From assembly GCF_014805685.1 (NCBI RefSeq), contig NC_060900.1, positions 5,517,101-5,581,100 on the forward strand: a stretch of 64,000 bases of DNA, in the 5' to 3' direction. A program made the translations under genes and the position numbers. A model generated the notes under the pieces. That model saw only the letters and a list, made by a program, of their open reading frames with translations, did not search any database and was not told the origin of the DNA. This DNA comes from Silurus meridionalis (taxonomy: Eukaryota; Chordata; Actinopteri; Siluriformes; Siluridae). This document shows, piece after piece, positions 1 to 35,217 of the stretch; position 1 is the first letter of the stretch; each line of letters opens with the position of its first letter.

Positions 1-1586
1 CCTCCCCTCCCTCTTTTCCTTTATCCGATTGAATGGAAAATCTGACTATTAAACTTACTGAGGTGCTTCACCATCTGTCACTGAACACACAGCGCAAGCC
101 ACAAACACACGCAGGCCTTCACACTTGCATTACACACACAGTGTGAAGGCACGTCTAATCACGGTCTCTCTCGTCACACAGAAAAGAACACACATTCCTG
201 TCACACAATACAAAATGGAGGAGGACAAGCCCAGAGCAGTTTAGTGTGCATTCCATCAAGCCAACTAGGCAAGCTCGACTTAGAATTACAATCAGGAGAT
301 TAAAGATTTCAAGTGATTAGAGTTGTGAGGGTGGAGGAAGAGAACGAGAGAATATAAAAGCATGGAGGAAAGTGAGAAAAAAAAGAGGAGGGGAAAAATA
401 ACCTGTGTTCAGAAGCTTGTGTCGATGTAGATGAAATTTCAATGTAATTTCTTTTAAACAAACAATAATATACTCCAGCATTTAAATATTAGTTTTTTGC
501 CTACACACATACAGTTGCTAGGGACAGAAATTTGTACATGCTGAAAAAATAATTGCCCAACTCACTTGTTAGGGATAAACTTTATAGGGATAAAGATTTA
601 GGATTTATAAATGTAAAATTGATTCTTAATCAATGTCTGTAACAATGTTTATGGTTCAAAGTGCTTTACAAATAAAATTGAATTGAATTGTTGGGGCTGT
701 CAATAACCATTTTCAAGAAATCAATTCTTAATCTGTATAATCTGTCCTTCCAGAAAGGGAACTATTTGTTTAGAGGGAAGGATTTTCTTTTGATATGGCT
801 ACAGTAAACGAAGCTCAAACTAAAGCAACAGATAACTTGGCCAAAGATTTCTATCTTATCTTAAGGTGCATACTTATAATCTATGAAAAAGTTTATTGAT
901 TGAAATGAAAAAACTCACCTAATTATATGTGAGTTGTGATTATAATTATGAATGTATTATAAGTCAGTTTCCAGCAAAGGTTCCTGTTTATCTTTTCCTT
1001 TTCTGAACAAGCCAAACACTATTAACACTACTGCCAAACACTTCTGACGTAAATATGCGCTTAAACCAAACATTAATTACTAATTTAAGTTCTGAGCTCA
1101 GCACCACTAAGCTGCCACTTCTGACCCCTTGAGCAAAGACTGCAACCCTCAACTGCTCAGTGTATAAACATGAGATATTGTCCATTGTACAAGCCAACAT
1201 ATGAATTTTTTTATTCCAATTTTTTAGTGAGTTATAGGATCCTGTTGGGATTGATATGTAACGGGGGCGAAGCAGAATTACGATTATTACTCCAGAACCG
1301 AACCAAGTCACTCAGCTTATAGAGACTATAATCTTTCCCTCATTCGAGTAGATAATTGCTGGCTAAAAGACAAATAATTAGACAGGACAGACAATGAGAC
1401 AGCTGTAATGCCAGTGGAGCCTGACTTTACAGTTAATCATTATCATTTCAGATATATTGCTATTTAGCATCATTGAATCACATGCAAGCAATATGACAAG
1501 TGTATGGAACCAACAACATGTATCATAGCAACAATTATATAAAAAGCAGAAATCGAATTTAACAAGAGTATAAGACACTAGTCTGA

Positions 1587-1587
1587 T

Positions 1588-1625
<38 letters not shown>

Positions 1626-1628
1626 ACA
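1587..1628. repeat. (AC)n microsatellite
   Basis: About 40 bp of AC with a few CG interruptions; other AC runs lie at 3522-3568 and GT at 3843-3868. Confidence 0.9.
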
Positions 1629-2302
1629 ATACACACAAACACTTTCAATGTATATTTGTTGCTGCTAAATTATAACCAACATTTACAGTATTTTTTTTTT
1701 TTTTTTTTATTCGGACGATTTATTTCACATTTAGCTGTGTACTGGTTGGTCCTGTGTTGTGTTTGCACATTGTATGACACATTTGCACATCTGTTAATTT
1801 TGTGTTATTTTCTATTCATTTATGTTGTTTTATGTAGCACGTTTGTCTTGAAGGAACATGGTTTAGTTTACTGTGTAATGTAGCATATATGGTTGACGTG
1901 ACAATAAAAGCCGCTTGATTGGACATAACTGTAAAGCAAAAATATGACTGTGCATAAAATGCATTTTCACCCCTAGACAACTTTAACCCAATCAAAAGAA
2001 TATGCGTATGTTTTATTAGCATAATCATTTAAATTTCTAGACCCAATCAAAATTAAGTGGTTTCTTGCGAAAACAGGTTCCTGGTGCCAAATGCTTAGCA
2101 GCAGCAATGTATGATACAGAAAGAGATTTTAGTTTGAAAGGAAATGTGATTATTATCTGTGAATTGTATGCAAGTTATCTCTGAAAGCTCTGAACTACAA
2201 TTAACTTACTGTTACTACAAAATTTGGTCACAATAACCTACAGCTTATAGTTAACTTTCAGGATGGCATGTAAGAGAATCTTCGCTAGATAATAGCTATA
2301 CT

Positions 2303-2640
2303 ATATGGAGAAATGTATTGGGACACCTGACTTTTCCAGCCACATTTGGTTCTTCTCCGAACTGTTACCACAAAGTTGGAGGCACAAAATTGTTTTTGGG
2401 AGCATTACATTTTCACTACACTTGAACTAAGAGACACAAACCTGTTCCAGCATAACAATGCTCCTTTACACTTTTGAAGATGTGTGTTTTTCTTGAGATC
2501 TTAAGTGACCTGTTATAGAGCTCTGGCCTCAACCTTAATGAATACCTTTCAGATCATTTGAAGTACCTGACTTTACTTACATCTAAAACTCTTTCTTCCT
2601 AGATATTGTAGTTCTCTGAAATAATCTGTTTACCTCAGTC
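2303..2640 (+). mobile_element. Degenerate Tc1-derived repeat
   Basis: Resembles a common fish repeat (ggacacctgacttttccagcc ... tgttaccacaaagttggaggc ... cctgttccagcataacaatg). Related pieces occur at 5405-5800, 9047-9281, 33950-34220, 48604-48970 and 52460-52590. No open frame survives. Confidence 0.6.
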
Positions 2641-2769
2641 ACAGCCAAATCTCAAAAACTATGAGGATGTATTTAATTTGTAATTAAGCGGCTGCAATTT
2701 GCATGAAGTTTTGGACCCATCACTGAGTAGTACACCTCAACAATGATAACGTTCTAAGGAATGAAAATT

Positions 2770-3012
2770 TGAAAATATGAGGATGGATTCCCGTTTGAGT
2801 CTGGTTCCTTTCAAGATTTTTTCAACATCCCATTTAAGAGAGATTTTTCCTTGCCACTGTCACCATTGACTCAATCTTTGTGGATAAACTTAAGGTTTAA
2901 CTAATAGGGACTACATAACATATAAATGAATAATTTATAGGCTATTTCTATCTGTAAAGCTGCTCTTGGAGAATGTCCATTGTTAAAAGCGCTATACAAA
3001 TACTGAATTGAA
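2770..3012 (+). repeat. Dispersed teleost repeat ending ...gcgctatacaaatactgaattg
   Basis: Contains gatggattcccgtttgagtc and gtaaagctgctcttggagaa before a tail of gcgctatacaaata. A reverse copy lies at 36240-36740 and a short tail near 640-690. Non-coding. Confidence 0.6.
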
Positions 3013-3519
3013 ACCGCTCCCATTACAGAAGACATTCTGTCCTACAGCAGTACATTTTACTCAGTTCAGTGTATTTTCTACTCTTTTTACCACTGATGCA
3101 AAAAAAAAAAAAAATTTGAATGTGAGGACGGCTGGATGCCATGGTGACAGACTCAAGATTTTATAGTTTCCATAGAAACAAGGCAGATGGAATACAGTAT
3201 TTCACACTTTCCCATGCATTTTTTTTTCATGGATAAACAATACTAAACCTGAAGCCTTAACTGTAGTGTTGAAGCAAGCTTAATGCAAAAGCGAAGATAC
3301 ATTAAAACGTTATAGACATACAGAAGAAATAATAAAAAAAATGAAATGCACAAAATGCTATACTCAACCATTTCATTCCTAAATCACAAGCGGGATCTTT
3401 ATCGTGTGCAGGCGCATCGTTGGTTAAAATCCTAAAATTAGATTTACGCTGTTATTTTTAAGCCTGAATTAGTCACCAAATTCCCCTTATGGCCAAACCT
3501 GCATACTCATGTTGTGTAG

Positions 3520-3568
<49 letters not shown>

Positions 3569-4028
3569 GCAAGCAGTCTCACAATCAGTGTTGGGATTAA
3601 TAATTAAAGCCTAGCATTTATTACCACCAACATTTATTTGACCTTCTTAATCACTCCTTAATATAGATCCAGTTTGTTGGATGATAAAACAACATACAGG
3701 TGAGGATGCTAAGGTGCAGAGGTGCCTCGCTCGAAGTCCTAACAGTGGAAGTCCATACAGTGCTGGGAGCTTTTCGATCTTATTAGCACAGAAACTCTTT
3801 AATTAACTAACAATTTTGTGTTTCTATATTTAAAGCCATTTTGTGTGTGTGTGTGTGTGTGTGTGTTTGTTTGATTGAATTAACAGTGATGCCAAAGTTC
3901 ACTAGAGCCGGTGTCATCACACACTGGACAAATGTTTTTTTTTTTTTTATATAGAATTCCTCCATTTTAGGAAGACCCCATCCTGAGAACAATACTCACT
4001 ACCTGGACCTGCTGACACACACAAATGG

Positions 4029-4067
<39 letters not shown>

Positions 4068-4076
<9 letters not shown>

Positions 4077-4235
4077 TGTACCTGTAAAAACTATGGACAC
4101 ACATCCTCCTAAAAAACATATTCTGGGTTTTTTAACATGTTTTATAGTGTGGATGTTTTCTACTCGAAAAACTACTTTATTATAATAATAATAAAGAAAA
4201 AACCTGCAGGAAGGTGTGTCCAAACTTGACTGGTA
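4068..4235. mobile_element. Tc1-type MITE next to an (AC)(AT) microsatellite
   Basis: TACTGTACCTG...GGACACAC on the left is matched, inverted, by gtgtgtccaaacttgactgg...tactgta on the right, with TA ends. About 165 bp, non-coding. It abuts the microsatellite at 4031-4076. Confidence 0.65.
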
Positions 4236-5404
4236 CTGTATATACTCGCTATACTGCACGTGCATTTATATATTTTTGGTTTCACTGCATTTATGGTCTA
4301 TTGTATTAAATTGTAAATACAATTTTATTCTTTATTCTATTTTTTATTATTTCATGTTTTTATCTGTTATTTCACTGCCAGTTCTGCTGCGTGTGGTTAT
4401 GCATGTGACGAATATGAAATACGAATATGAATTGGGTGATTACTATGCATTGCTAACCAAAGGCACCTCTCTGTGTTACAAGATTCTCGTTGAAAGCTGG
4501 TAAATTCCAGGAAATTTCTTTACAAAGCTGTAAATAGTCATTATTACACAACAGCGTTGTTCATTTCTCAGTTAAAATACCGAAGTCGTGTTGATTCATT
4601 TTCTATAACTGTTACCGAACTGCAACGTAGAAGCGTTTCCATGGTAACGTCATTTGCAAGGACTTGTGGATGGTCCACAATAAACAGATATGGATCAATA
4701 TGGTTATATCTGTTCTGGATTGAAAATCTCCAGTATTGGTGCTTTGTAACAATCAGAGGTCAAGCTGTACGTTTCCCACCAAAAGAAACTCTTCAGGAAA
4801 TGAAACTTTGTACTTTGTGGTTTCTCTGTAACATACAGGCTGCATGTTTTGACTTATTAACTTGAAAGAATAAAAAAAATAAAAAATAGAAGTGAGGATT
4901 TAACTCTTTATATCTTTAATAATCCAAAAGATAAAATAAATTAACTTATTTTGTGGACATTTTATGGGATTAAATGCAAGGGTTTAATGGAATTCACTGA
5001 TTTGTCACACATTCCTAACAGATCAATGCAAAACAGGAAAACAGAATAAGTGCATCATGTCCCAGACTACTGATCACTGCGCTGAGGTTCAGATGGCTGA
5101 ACATTATTACTACCTTATTTTATGCATGATGTCCTATTCATCGCTTTTTCATGCACATTCAGATCATTCATGCTATTCAAATTACAATTGAGCAACGTTG
5201 CTGAAGCAGAAACCTCTGCACCATGTAACGTGGAGTGACACAAAGTCTGTCATGATGGGTTCGACTGCATATGATTTCACATAAATTCTATGTAAATATT
5301 ACTCCCATCTTCTGTAAGATGTTTGTGACCAATGCATACTTAATGTACATTTAAAAAATATAATACAGCAATATATTAAAGCTATAACTGTCGAAAAGAA
5401 TTTC

Positions 5405-5800
5405 TTATATATAAACTACATAGGCAAAAGTTTGTGGACACTTAATTCTCAATGCAGTGATAATAACCTTCTGAGATGTTTCACTAGATTTTGGAGTGTG
5501 GTTAGGGAGATATGTGCTCATCCAACCACAAAGGTGAGGAGGCCTGGGGTGTAGTCAGCATTCCAATTCGTCCCAAAGGCGTTCCGAAGGGTTAAGCTCT
5601 ATAGCAGGCCACTCAAGATCTTTCACTAAAATTCATGTAAACCAGGTGTTCATGGAGCTGGTTTTGTGCACAGGGAGATTGTCATGCTGGAATAGGTTTG
5701 TGTCTCCTAGGAAAATGTCATGCTAATACATCCAAAGACATCATATAAACTACTTGTTTGCATCTACTAACAGTTTGGAGAATAACCACAAATGGCTGGA
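5405..5800 (-). mobile_element. Degenerate Tc1-derived repeat
   Basis: Reverse-oriented copy of the repeat at 2303-2640. It starts at caaaagtttgtggacac, keeps ggaataggtttgtgtctcct, and ends near gctggaaaagtcag. Confidence 0.6.
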
Positions 5801-6178
5801 AAAGTCAGCACCAATTCTTTTGTGTGTGGGTCAGGATTACATCCAGATTCACAGATTAGATTCCCTACAAACCCTGCACTCTAATAAATGATGTCTCTTT
5901 GTTATTTATGTATATTTTTATTTTATATCATTTACTTTTATATGGTCTTTGCTTCTTTATTTTGGTATTTGCTCTTCTATTCATAAAATACTATGCACTT
6001 GCATCCACTTCCCGCTTCCCCTTAATCCTCGAATTACAAAACACTGTGCGGGTTAATGTATGCGAAAACAAACTCTTTTCACCGTGCGCCTCGTGTGTAT
6101 GTCACTTGTTCTGTTCATAATACTAAAAATCATGTTCTACTTTGTAAGATTTCTAGTGAGAAGAAATCATTTACTCAC

Positions 6179-6937
6179 CCATTGTAGGATCTTTATGAAT
6201 CCTAAAGGCTGTTTGATGACAGTGAACTGCCCAGTAGCGACCAACTGTAAACACACACACAAAAAAAAAAAAAAAAAATTCTATCCATAAACATCACAAT
6301 GATAAGTATACAATAGAAATATCTTATATCCAAAGCACATACATCATTAATTCAGAATGAAACAAGGCTCTATTCCTTGTGCATTCTGTTACTCCTACAA
6401 TAATAACTGTACAATTTAGTGTCTTCCTAATGCAGTATTGTGCAGCTTGTGATCTAGACATGGATTCTGGCCTAGCAACAGGACGACGACAGGACATTAG
6501 AGTGCGGCAAAGAGCAGACACTTCCCTGAGCATTAGACTTAAGGCAAAGCTGCTTATGAGAACGTTTCCACTGGGAGAGTGCAAAAGGCCAGCATTTGCT
6601 GGCTGCAGCAAAAACAATGCTTATAGACTGATGTGAGGTGATTTATCCATGTGTGAGAGAATACAGCAATGCAGTCAGGACATTGCACTGGAATTGCACT
6701 GTAGCATGCTGGTACAATGTTTATTTAATCGATCTATCTATTAGCACTCATAACTATAATGGAGAATGGTCCAATAATATCCCATCGTTTATGCATATTA
6801 ATCGGATTTACATATTATGCAAATGAATTACGTCAGAATACTACACGCATTAGTACGCAGTATGCGCTCTGGGGATGGACCCAAAATAATGCTGCTCTCT
6901 CTCTCTCTCTATCTCTATCTCTATCTATCTATATCTA

Positions 6938-7013
<76 letters not shown>

Positions 7014-7027
7014 GCTTGTGTGCGTTT

Positions 7028-7064
<37 letters not shown>

Positions 7065-7353
7065 AAAGCATCATTGCGCCATTCTGTGGACACGATATAA
7101 ATGTGATCTTTAGGCTAAAACGTCAAGGTTGCGCAGAAAAGCTTCTGCTATAGCACTGGCTAGGTTATTTTTGACACCACCAACAGACTGCTGTAGCCAG
7201 GCAGAAAAAAAATAAAAAAATCTATATATATTATATTAAATCTGCGGTCAAAAACATCAACACAAAATGATTCATTCGAGCAGTGCGCACCAATACTGTT
7301 CCAGATGCACCTCCATTAACGGGGATGTCTTCATCTAAAGCGACGCATTTTAG

Positions 7354-7410
<57 letters not shown>

Positions 7411-7452
7411 TGCGCTCGACATTCTGCAGTGACAAACACGACGGTCATCCTA

Positions 7453-7493
<41 letters not shown>

Positions 7494-7694
7494 TTCCAGG
7501 ATCAGTGCGTTGTCAATATATTTTTTTTCCTCCTATTTTCCCTCTGAAATGCTCTTAAAACGTCCCCTTAACGCATTTCCATTTCTAGTCCCAGTTCCAC
7601 ACTATAAAACATTGCAAATCAAAGTGTTAGGTTGTAATTCATTGTAATTCATTAAGGTGCGATGGGGAAACCTTACCTGGTTGACTACATCCAT
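6179..7694 (-). CDS. syp: Synaptophysin, 5' part only (coding exons 1 and 2)
   Basis: Synaptophysin is a four-pass synaptic-vesicle membrane glycoprotein. Two short exons are visible. Exon 1 is 7677..7694 and reads MDVVNQ, followed by donor gtaagg. Exon 2 is 6179..6244 (22 codons); it begins [16 protein letters not shown], continues to LQW, has a strong polypyrimidine/cag acceptor, and is followed by gtgagt. Both junctions are phase 0. The joined peptide matches the known N-terminus of vertebrate synaptophysin (MDVVNQLVAGGQF...PLGFVKVLQW), just before the first membrane segment. Later exons (MARVEL-type membrane segments and the Tyr-rich tail) were not found and should lie left of position 1. 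The same-strand neighbour cacna1f and human SYP-CACNA1F linkage support the call. Mammalian SYP has a few extra residues before MDVVNQ, so the start could be slightly upstream. I cannot tell which teleost paralogue (a or b) it is. Confidence 0.88.
6896..7063. repeat. Compound microsatellite (CT)n(TCTA)n(TA)n(AC)n(GT)n in syp intron 1
   Basis: CT run, then ctat tetramers, then an AT run to about 7001, a short ACAC, and after a gap a GT run at about 7030-7061. Confidence 0.9.
7353..7410. repeat. (TTA)n microsatellite in syp intron 1
   Basis: About 19 tandem tta triplets; on the other strand AAT. A (CT)n run follows at 7454-7494. Confidence 0.93.
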
Positions 7695-9046
7695 CTTTAT
7701 CCTCTTCTTCAGTGGATAAGAGGATCAGGAGCGCAGAGGGGTGTGGGTGGGGAGTCGTGGGGGAGAGGAGGGGCGCTGTGTGCCGACGCAGGGACAGACG
7801 GGCTGCGTCCCAAACCGCACATTACCGTACTACATAGTAAACAACGCGTGGAAATGTGATTTGGGGTGTAGCCTGTATGCTGGGCGCAAGGCCGAGGATC
7901 AGAGAGCCGACACGTGAGAGGATGCGGCGTCACTCACACACACATACACACACCCCCACACGCACATATTACGTAATAGACGTTTTAAAATGGGACGTTA
8001 CCTTCAGAGTGAAGGCAGGGGCGTGTCTAAAGTGATGTAACACTAATTATTTTTCGGATACTTGAATATTTGCCTCGCAGACATAATAAATATATAAATA
8101 GAAAGTTTCTTTTAAATAAATGTATTCACATTGAATACAATTTTATTTAATAAGGATTATGTAATCCGTATGAAAGTTATAAGAGGTACAGTATCACCTC
8201 ATCAACCGTCCGAGTGGAAACATAGAAAAGGGCACGTTTGATGTCCGTATGATTTACGTAATTAAAAACACCATAATTAGTTTAAAGCATTTACAAGGAT
8301 ATTTTGTCTTCATGCTATTTGTCGAGTTTGGTTTTACCAATCATAAACATACATTTGCATAAAGCATCCATGTTTGTTCATGCTCATGTTGATTAGAGTA
8401 TTAAACGATTGAAAGTGTTAATTTCACAGGTACATTCAAAACAGATAAAAATGTGAAGCTATGTTGTGATGAATTCGTGAGTTAACCCTTGACCATCATG
8501 CGATTAATCGCGATTAAATGTTTTAATCGATTGACAGCCCTATTATTAATATGATGTAAGTTCCAGTTACCAGGAAATGGATACTCAGTACTTCAACTTT
8601 TACCAGAGTATTTTAAAACACGAGTATCTGTACTTCTACCTAAATGAAAGATGTGTGTACTATTGCCACCTCCGACAATCACTTTCACAAATAGTCTGCA
8701 GTAGCGTAGTAATCGCTAACATATTGGCCTTTAATAACGTTAGCTTGGAGGTTTAAGATGTTGAATAGTAAATACCTGTTTGTATTGAATAAACAAACAT
8801 TTTTGCGTGGTAGTCTTATATTTTGCAGTACAATTATTGTCTGTTCAATGGTTTTTGTTTATAAAAAGAGAGATGCGTTGTCCAGGCACTTGTGCAGTGC
8901 CAATTTTATGTCGTCACACTTGTGCTGGGGCACATGACTTTTCCCATGAGTGCCCCCTGACTGGTTTTTGGTCCCCCCGTGCCACCCCATTACAAAAATC
9001 CTAGAATCTCCCCTGAGTGGAAGGAAGAACAATATTCTGTAGTATT

Positions 9047-9281
9047 GTAATACAATAGTGAGATTGTGGAAGCAGAAGAACTTACCATTATCATAAAGAC
9101 ATACATTCTATGGACATTATATGGATTATTGAGACCCTGCACTTTACAAGCCATAGTAAAACATCTTCCCAGAAGAATGGAAGTTATAATATGAAGACTA
9201 AATGTTGAAAGGGATGTTCAAAAAAAGCACATACGAATCTTCTGGTCTCGAGTCCACAAACCTTTGTCCATGTAATGTAGA
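9047..9281 (+). mobile_element. Degenerate Tc1-derived repeat, 3' part
   Basis: Contains cccagaagaatggaagttataat and ends gtccacaaacctttgtccatg, the 3' end seen in the related copies. Only the end portion is present. Confidence 0.5.
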
Positions 9282-10226
9282 AATTCTCATTATTGCGAAA
9301 AAAATAAGAGAAATAAGAAATGTCGCATTGTTCTGAGAGAATCATGACAAGTGGGTCTTCTTACTACAAGAAAACGTTTTATAAGAGCGAGAATGCAGCT
9401 TGTTTCTGCATTTTTTTTTTTCTGTGTTCTTAAGGATGAATGTTAGGGTTCATACCTACAATGTCATATCTACAATTTGGACCTGGCTTGTATTTGAAAA
9501 TTATGAATTAATTTATGATGCCTGAACACATGTATAAACTCACATAACACTAAAACATGTATGGTAACCACTTTATACCTATAGAAAAAGGAGGGACAAC
9601 CAAAAACTAATTAAAAGGGTTAAAATTTCAGACTAGAGAATAAAAACGCCTTTGATTGTCTTTCTTTGATTGTGGAGGAAAAACCTGTATTCAATGAAAA
9701 AAAGAGATTTAAAAGAGTAGAATAATTTATTACACACATAGAACTCTGGAGCATCAGCATAATAACAGACGTAATACCAAAGGCTAATGCTCATTGTGTA
9801 AAATTAAAGAGTGATTAATATAAAATGAGACATTTTTCTATTTTTAATTCAAACTATCTTTATAACACAATAATTTTAGGCATTTTTAGGCATTGGATCA
9901 TTAAGATTACTAAATGTAATATCAAAAGTTTTTCTAGGCTCATTTTCAACAGATCAGGTATCAATCAGTACATCTGTTAAATCATACTCTGCTATATTGT
10001 CAGGTAAATCATTATTTATCTAATTCTGTGGACTTATCCATTTCATCTAAGCAGAGACGATTCAGAATCCTATAATTACAGTAAGTTGGTTACAAGATCT
10101 TAAATCTGCTCCATTCCAGATCCAGAATTTAAGTGTCATTATGTTGGAAAAGCACTTGGTCAATACACAATCGTGAATTGCAGTTCCATTTCTGCACCAG
10201 ATTGCTTTCGTTGTATGTCTCTTTCT

Positions 10227-10232
10227 TTATTT
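10227..10232 (-). terminator. Candidate poly(A) signal of cacna1f
   Basis: AATAAA on the minus strand, about 50 nt beyond the cacna1f stop codon. Position fits, but other AATAAA copies occur further downstream in this AT-rich DNA, so the true cleavage site is unproven. Confidence 0.35.
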
Positions 10233-10281
10233 TTTCTAATACGCTTTCATTCTCCTCTTTCATTTGGTCATAGTGGGAACT

Positions 10282-32696
<22,415 letters not shown>

Positions 32697-33577
32697 CTAA
32701 GATATGTACTCCACAATGTGAAAAGATTTTGGTCTGTTTACTATTAACTAATATATAATGTGTGAAAATGATATTAGGTACCAGTCACCAGGTCATCTTC
32801 ATCTAGATATTTAAAAAGAACATATTTCTCTTTGACATAGAGCCCTGAAGTGGTCTTTTAGAGGCACAAAAACCCAAACCTTACAAACTATGTGACATAT
32901 TTCAAATTCTACATAGAAACCGCAAGATGAGCTGTGATTTGTTTAATATATTGGTGCTGCAAAAACATATGAAAAAAGATGTACTTCATCACACTTATGT
33001 CTTAGACGGCTTTTGCACACTTAGAGGTATTTTGATTTGTAGCTAAATTATAAAGTGAACAAACCTAGCCCTAACCATAAGACATTTACTAGCAACCGGA
33101 ATTATTAGAAACCCAATTTTTGTGTGCTGGCTAGTCAATATTAAGGCATTTGTTATCACACACACACAGACACACACATTTTCCCTCACCTTTGGGCAAC
33201 ACATCCATTTCCCCACTTGAGTCAGGAGAAATATTTCCTGTCACCTGTCTGCTGAGCAGCCTGACCTTCTTTTATCCTCTTCTTTTCCACGACTCATGCG
33301 AAAAAATCCTCTTCAGTCTACCTCATACTTCATATCAATAAAATAAAATATCTTTCTACTTACTTTTCACAGTGTTTCTGTCGGTCATTTACCTGAGGTG
33401 ACTTTACAATGAGATACCTGTATACAGGTGAAAAAGGTTTACATGATAAACCCAATAAGTCTTTATGACAAAAAGCAGGCCATAAATAAAACACTGGTTA
33501 TAAAATAAACACGTTTGTGTAAATAGTTTCCTCTAACTCGGTGTAGTGAATTCGCCGTTATGCGCTGTGGGTTCAGG

Positions 33578-33583
33578 GGATTA
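33578..33583 (+). promoter_or_regulatory. CRX/OTX-like GGATTA motif upstream of cacna1f
   Basis: GGATTA lies about 880 bp upstream of the first placed cacna1f exon, in a relatively GC-rich stretch (about 33530-33660) that could hold the promoter. CRX is a photoreceptor regulator, so the site fits, but a 6-mer occurs often by chance. Confidence 0.2.
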
Positions 33584-33949
33584 TCTCTAGGCTGAGCCGG
33601 TTACCTGTAAACCGGTTTAAAGGAGGCGCGTGCAGCACAGAAACTTCTAGATGGCCCACTGCTTCAGTTCAGCAGCACGTGCAGCCTCAAGCTAATGTGA
33701 ATTTGAAGTATTTTTAATGATTATTTTATATTATTATTATTATTATTTATTATATCATTTGTTAGGATTAAGATCAATAGCAATAGAGTTGTTTTTAGTT
33801 GACTGGAAAAAAGCAACATGGACTTGGATTAAATAGAATATGTTTAACATCTGTGTGGGGAAAATGTGTAAAAGAGCCTTTATAGGAAATTATTTCCTCC
33901 CACAATGATGAAGAGCTTCTAATATATGATATAGAAATGGTGACCTTTA

Positions 33950-34220
33950 CTAAATGTTATTCAATAGCCATACATTTTGGATACTTGACCATTACACTTG
34001 AGTTTTTCCACCAAAACTGCCACAAAGCTGGGAGCACACAGTTGTATAGAACAGTGTAACAGAAAAAAATCTCTCGGATTTGGAACCATGAGACCCAAAC
34101 ACACAAAGTGTGGCCCATGGAGACATTGCTGTGTCCCAATCTGTCCACGCTCTATTCTAAAATCCTCAAAGATTAGAAATGGTGTGTCCCAAATTGTAGC
34201 ATGGTGAACTAGTGGATTAT
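33950..34220 (-). mobile_element. Degenerate Tc1-derived repeat
   Basis: Matches the same family in part (tttttccaccaaaactgccacaaagctgggagcacacagttgtat, broken up by substitutions). Non-coding. Confidence 0.4.
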
Positions 34221-35217
34221 TTTTTAAATGTAAATCCACTGAAACCTTTTCTTCAGACTTTCTTCAGATTGTATAAGTAGGTGGGTCATCAGTGACCAAA
34301 CTAATTATCGGGGGGTTGACTGTATTCCCACCTCGTTCCTAGAAAGACTCTACGTTCACAAAATGCACAGTATGGAAGATGAATGAATACATTAATAACA
34401 CAAGTGTAGAAAACTGATGTGAATTGATGTTAAAAAAACATTTCCGATTTTATTGAAAAAACAAAGCACAAAGCAAGAAATAATGCAAACATAACACTTG
34501 GGTGAAGGTGTTGAACACTTGGACAACTTAAACTATCCAAATATTTGTAATTTGCAGGAATCTCTCACTGCCATATTTTCCAGCAACTTAATATAATAAA
34601 TTCGACAAACAGCTTAGAAATAGTTTAAGTGCCGGAATGCTGTAAATATAAGAACGTTTAGAGCATTGGTCACTAACAACTTGTGAAAATAATCAACGAG
34701 GCCCTTGTTACTCAATTGGCACAAATGTAGAAAGGTAATGCACTAATACGTATATGTGCAACAAGAGCAGAAATAATTCAAAAGTAAAAAAAAAAAAAAA
34801 AGAAGGCCGATTCAATGCATAAGCCTTAGGAATTAAAAGCAGGTGTGGACACTATAGATGTTCATTTAATTATAGTATACTGTATTTAAAACAGTTGAGT
34901 GGAAAAACTTGTAGTTTAAAATAAGAAATGACAGAATTGATTTTATAATAAAAATTTAAAGTGTTTCAATTTATAGATACTCCTTCATCGTAAAACAAGT
35001 CACAAAAAAAAGTGCAAAAAAAAATTGGATTACATTTTGGCCTTATTTTTTCCCATTATACACCATAGGGGATGCAAACACTCAACAATACATATACACA
35101 TTTTCCTTCCCATAAGACATTGGTGTTTGTGAATAGAAACAATGGCACAAAAGTAAAACCATACTGCTTGTAGTGTTTAGGAATTAAAGGAAGGTTGTTT
35201 TAGGGAAAGAACGATCA

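Larger units (their letters stand above)
1..6178. other. Presumed syp intron 2, repeat-rich, no exon recognised
   Basis: I found no coding exon here. Visible content: short AC and GT microsatellites (about 1587-1626, 3522-3568, 3843-3868), degenerate Tc1-type repeats (about 2303-2640 and 5405-5800), a MITE at 4068-4235, a dispersed repeat at 2770-3012 and a short SINE-like piece near 1090-1165. Because syp exon 2 ends at 6179 with a good donor, the stretch is most simply the following intron. Confidence 0.6.
7695..10281. other. Intergenic region between the cacna1f 3' end and the syp 5' end
   Basis: No coding exon recognised. The first 270 bases (7695-7960) are GC-rich with several CpGs and directly precede the syp start, so they are the likely syp promoter and 5' UTR; no TATA box is evident. 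The rest is AT-rich with repeat remnants: a hAT-like end near 8500-8540, a further hAT-like fragment near 8545-8690, and a degenerate Tc1-type 3' end at 9047-9281. A candidate polyadenylation signal for cacna1f (AATAAA on the minus strand) lies at 10227-10232. Confidence 0.5.
32697..35217. other. Between cacna1f and praf2: start exon of cacna1f unresolved
   Basis: No coding exon is certain. A possible tiny cacna1f start exon lies at 32789-32802. A GC-richer stretch at 33530-33660 may be the cacna1f promoter. A degenerate repeat is at 33950-34220. The right part (about 34400-35217) is AT-rich and probably praf2 3' UTR, with a candidate minus-strand AATAAA at 34449-34454. Confidence 0.45.

Noticed and set aside
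7231..7422. A frame with a run of about 19 Asn
   Set aside because: Translation of the (TTA)n microsatellite on the reverse strand, inside syp intron 1.
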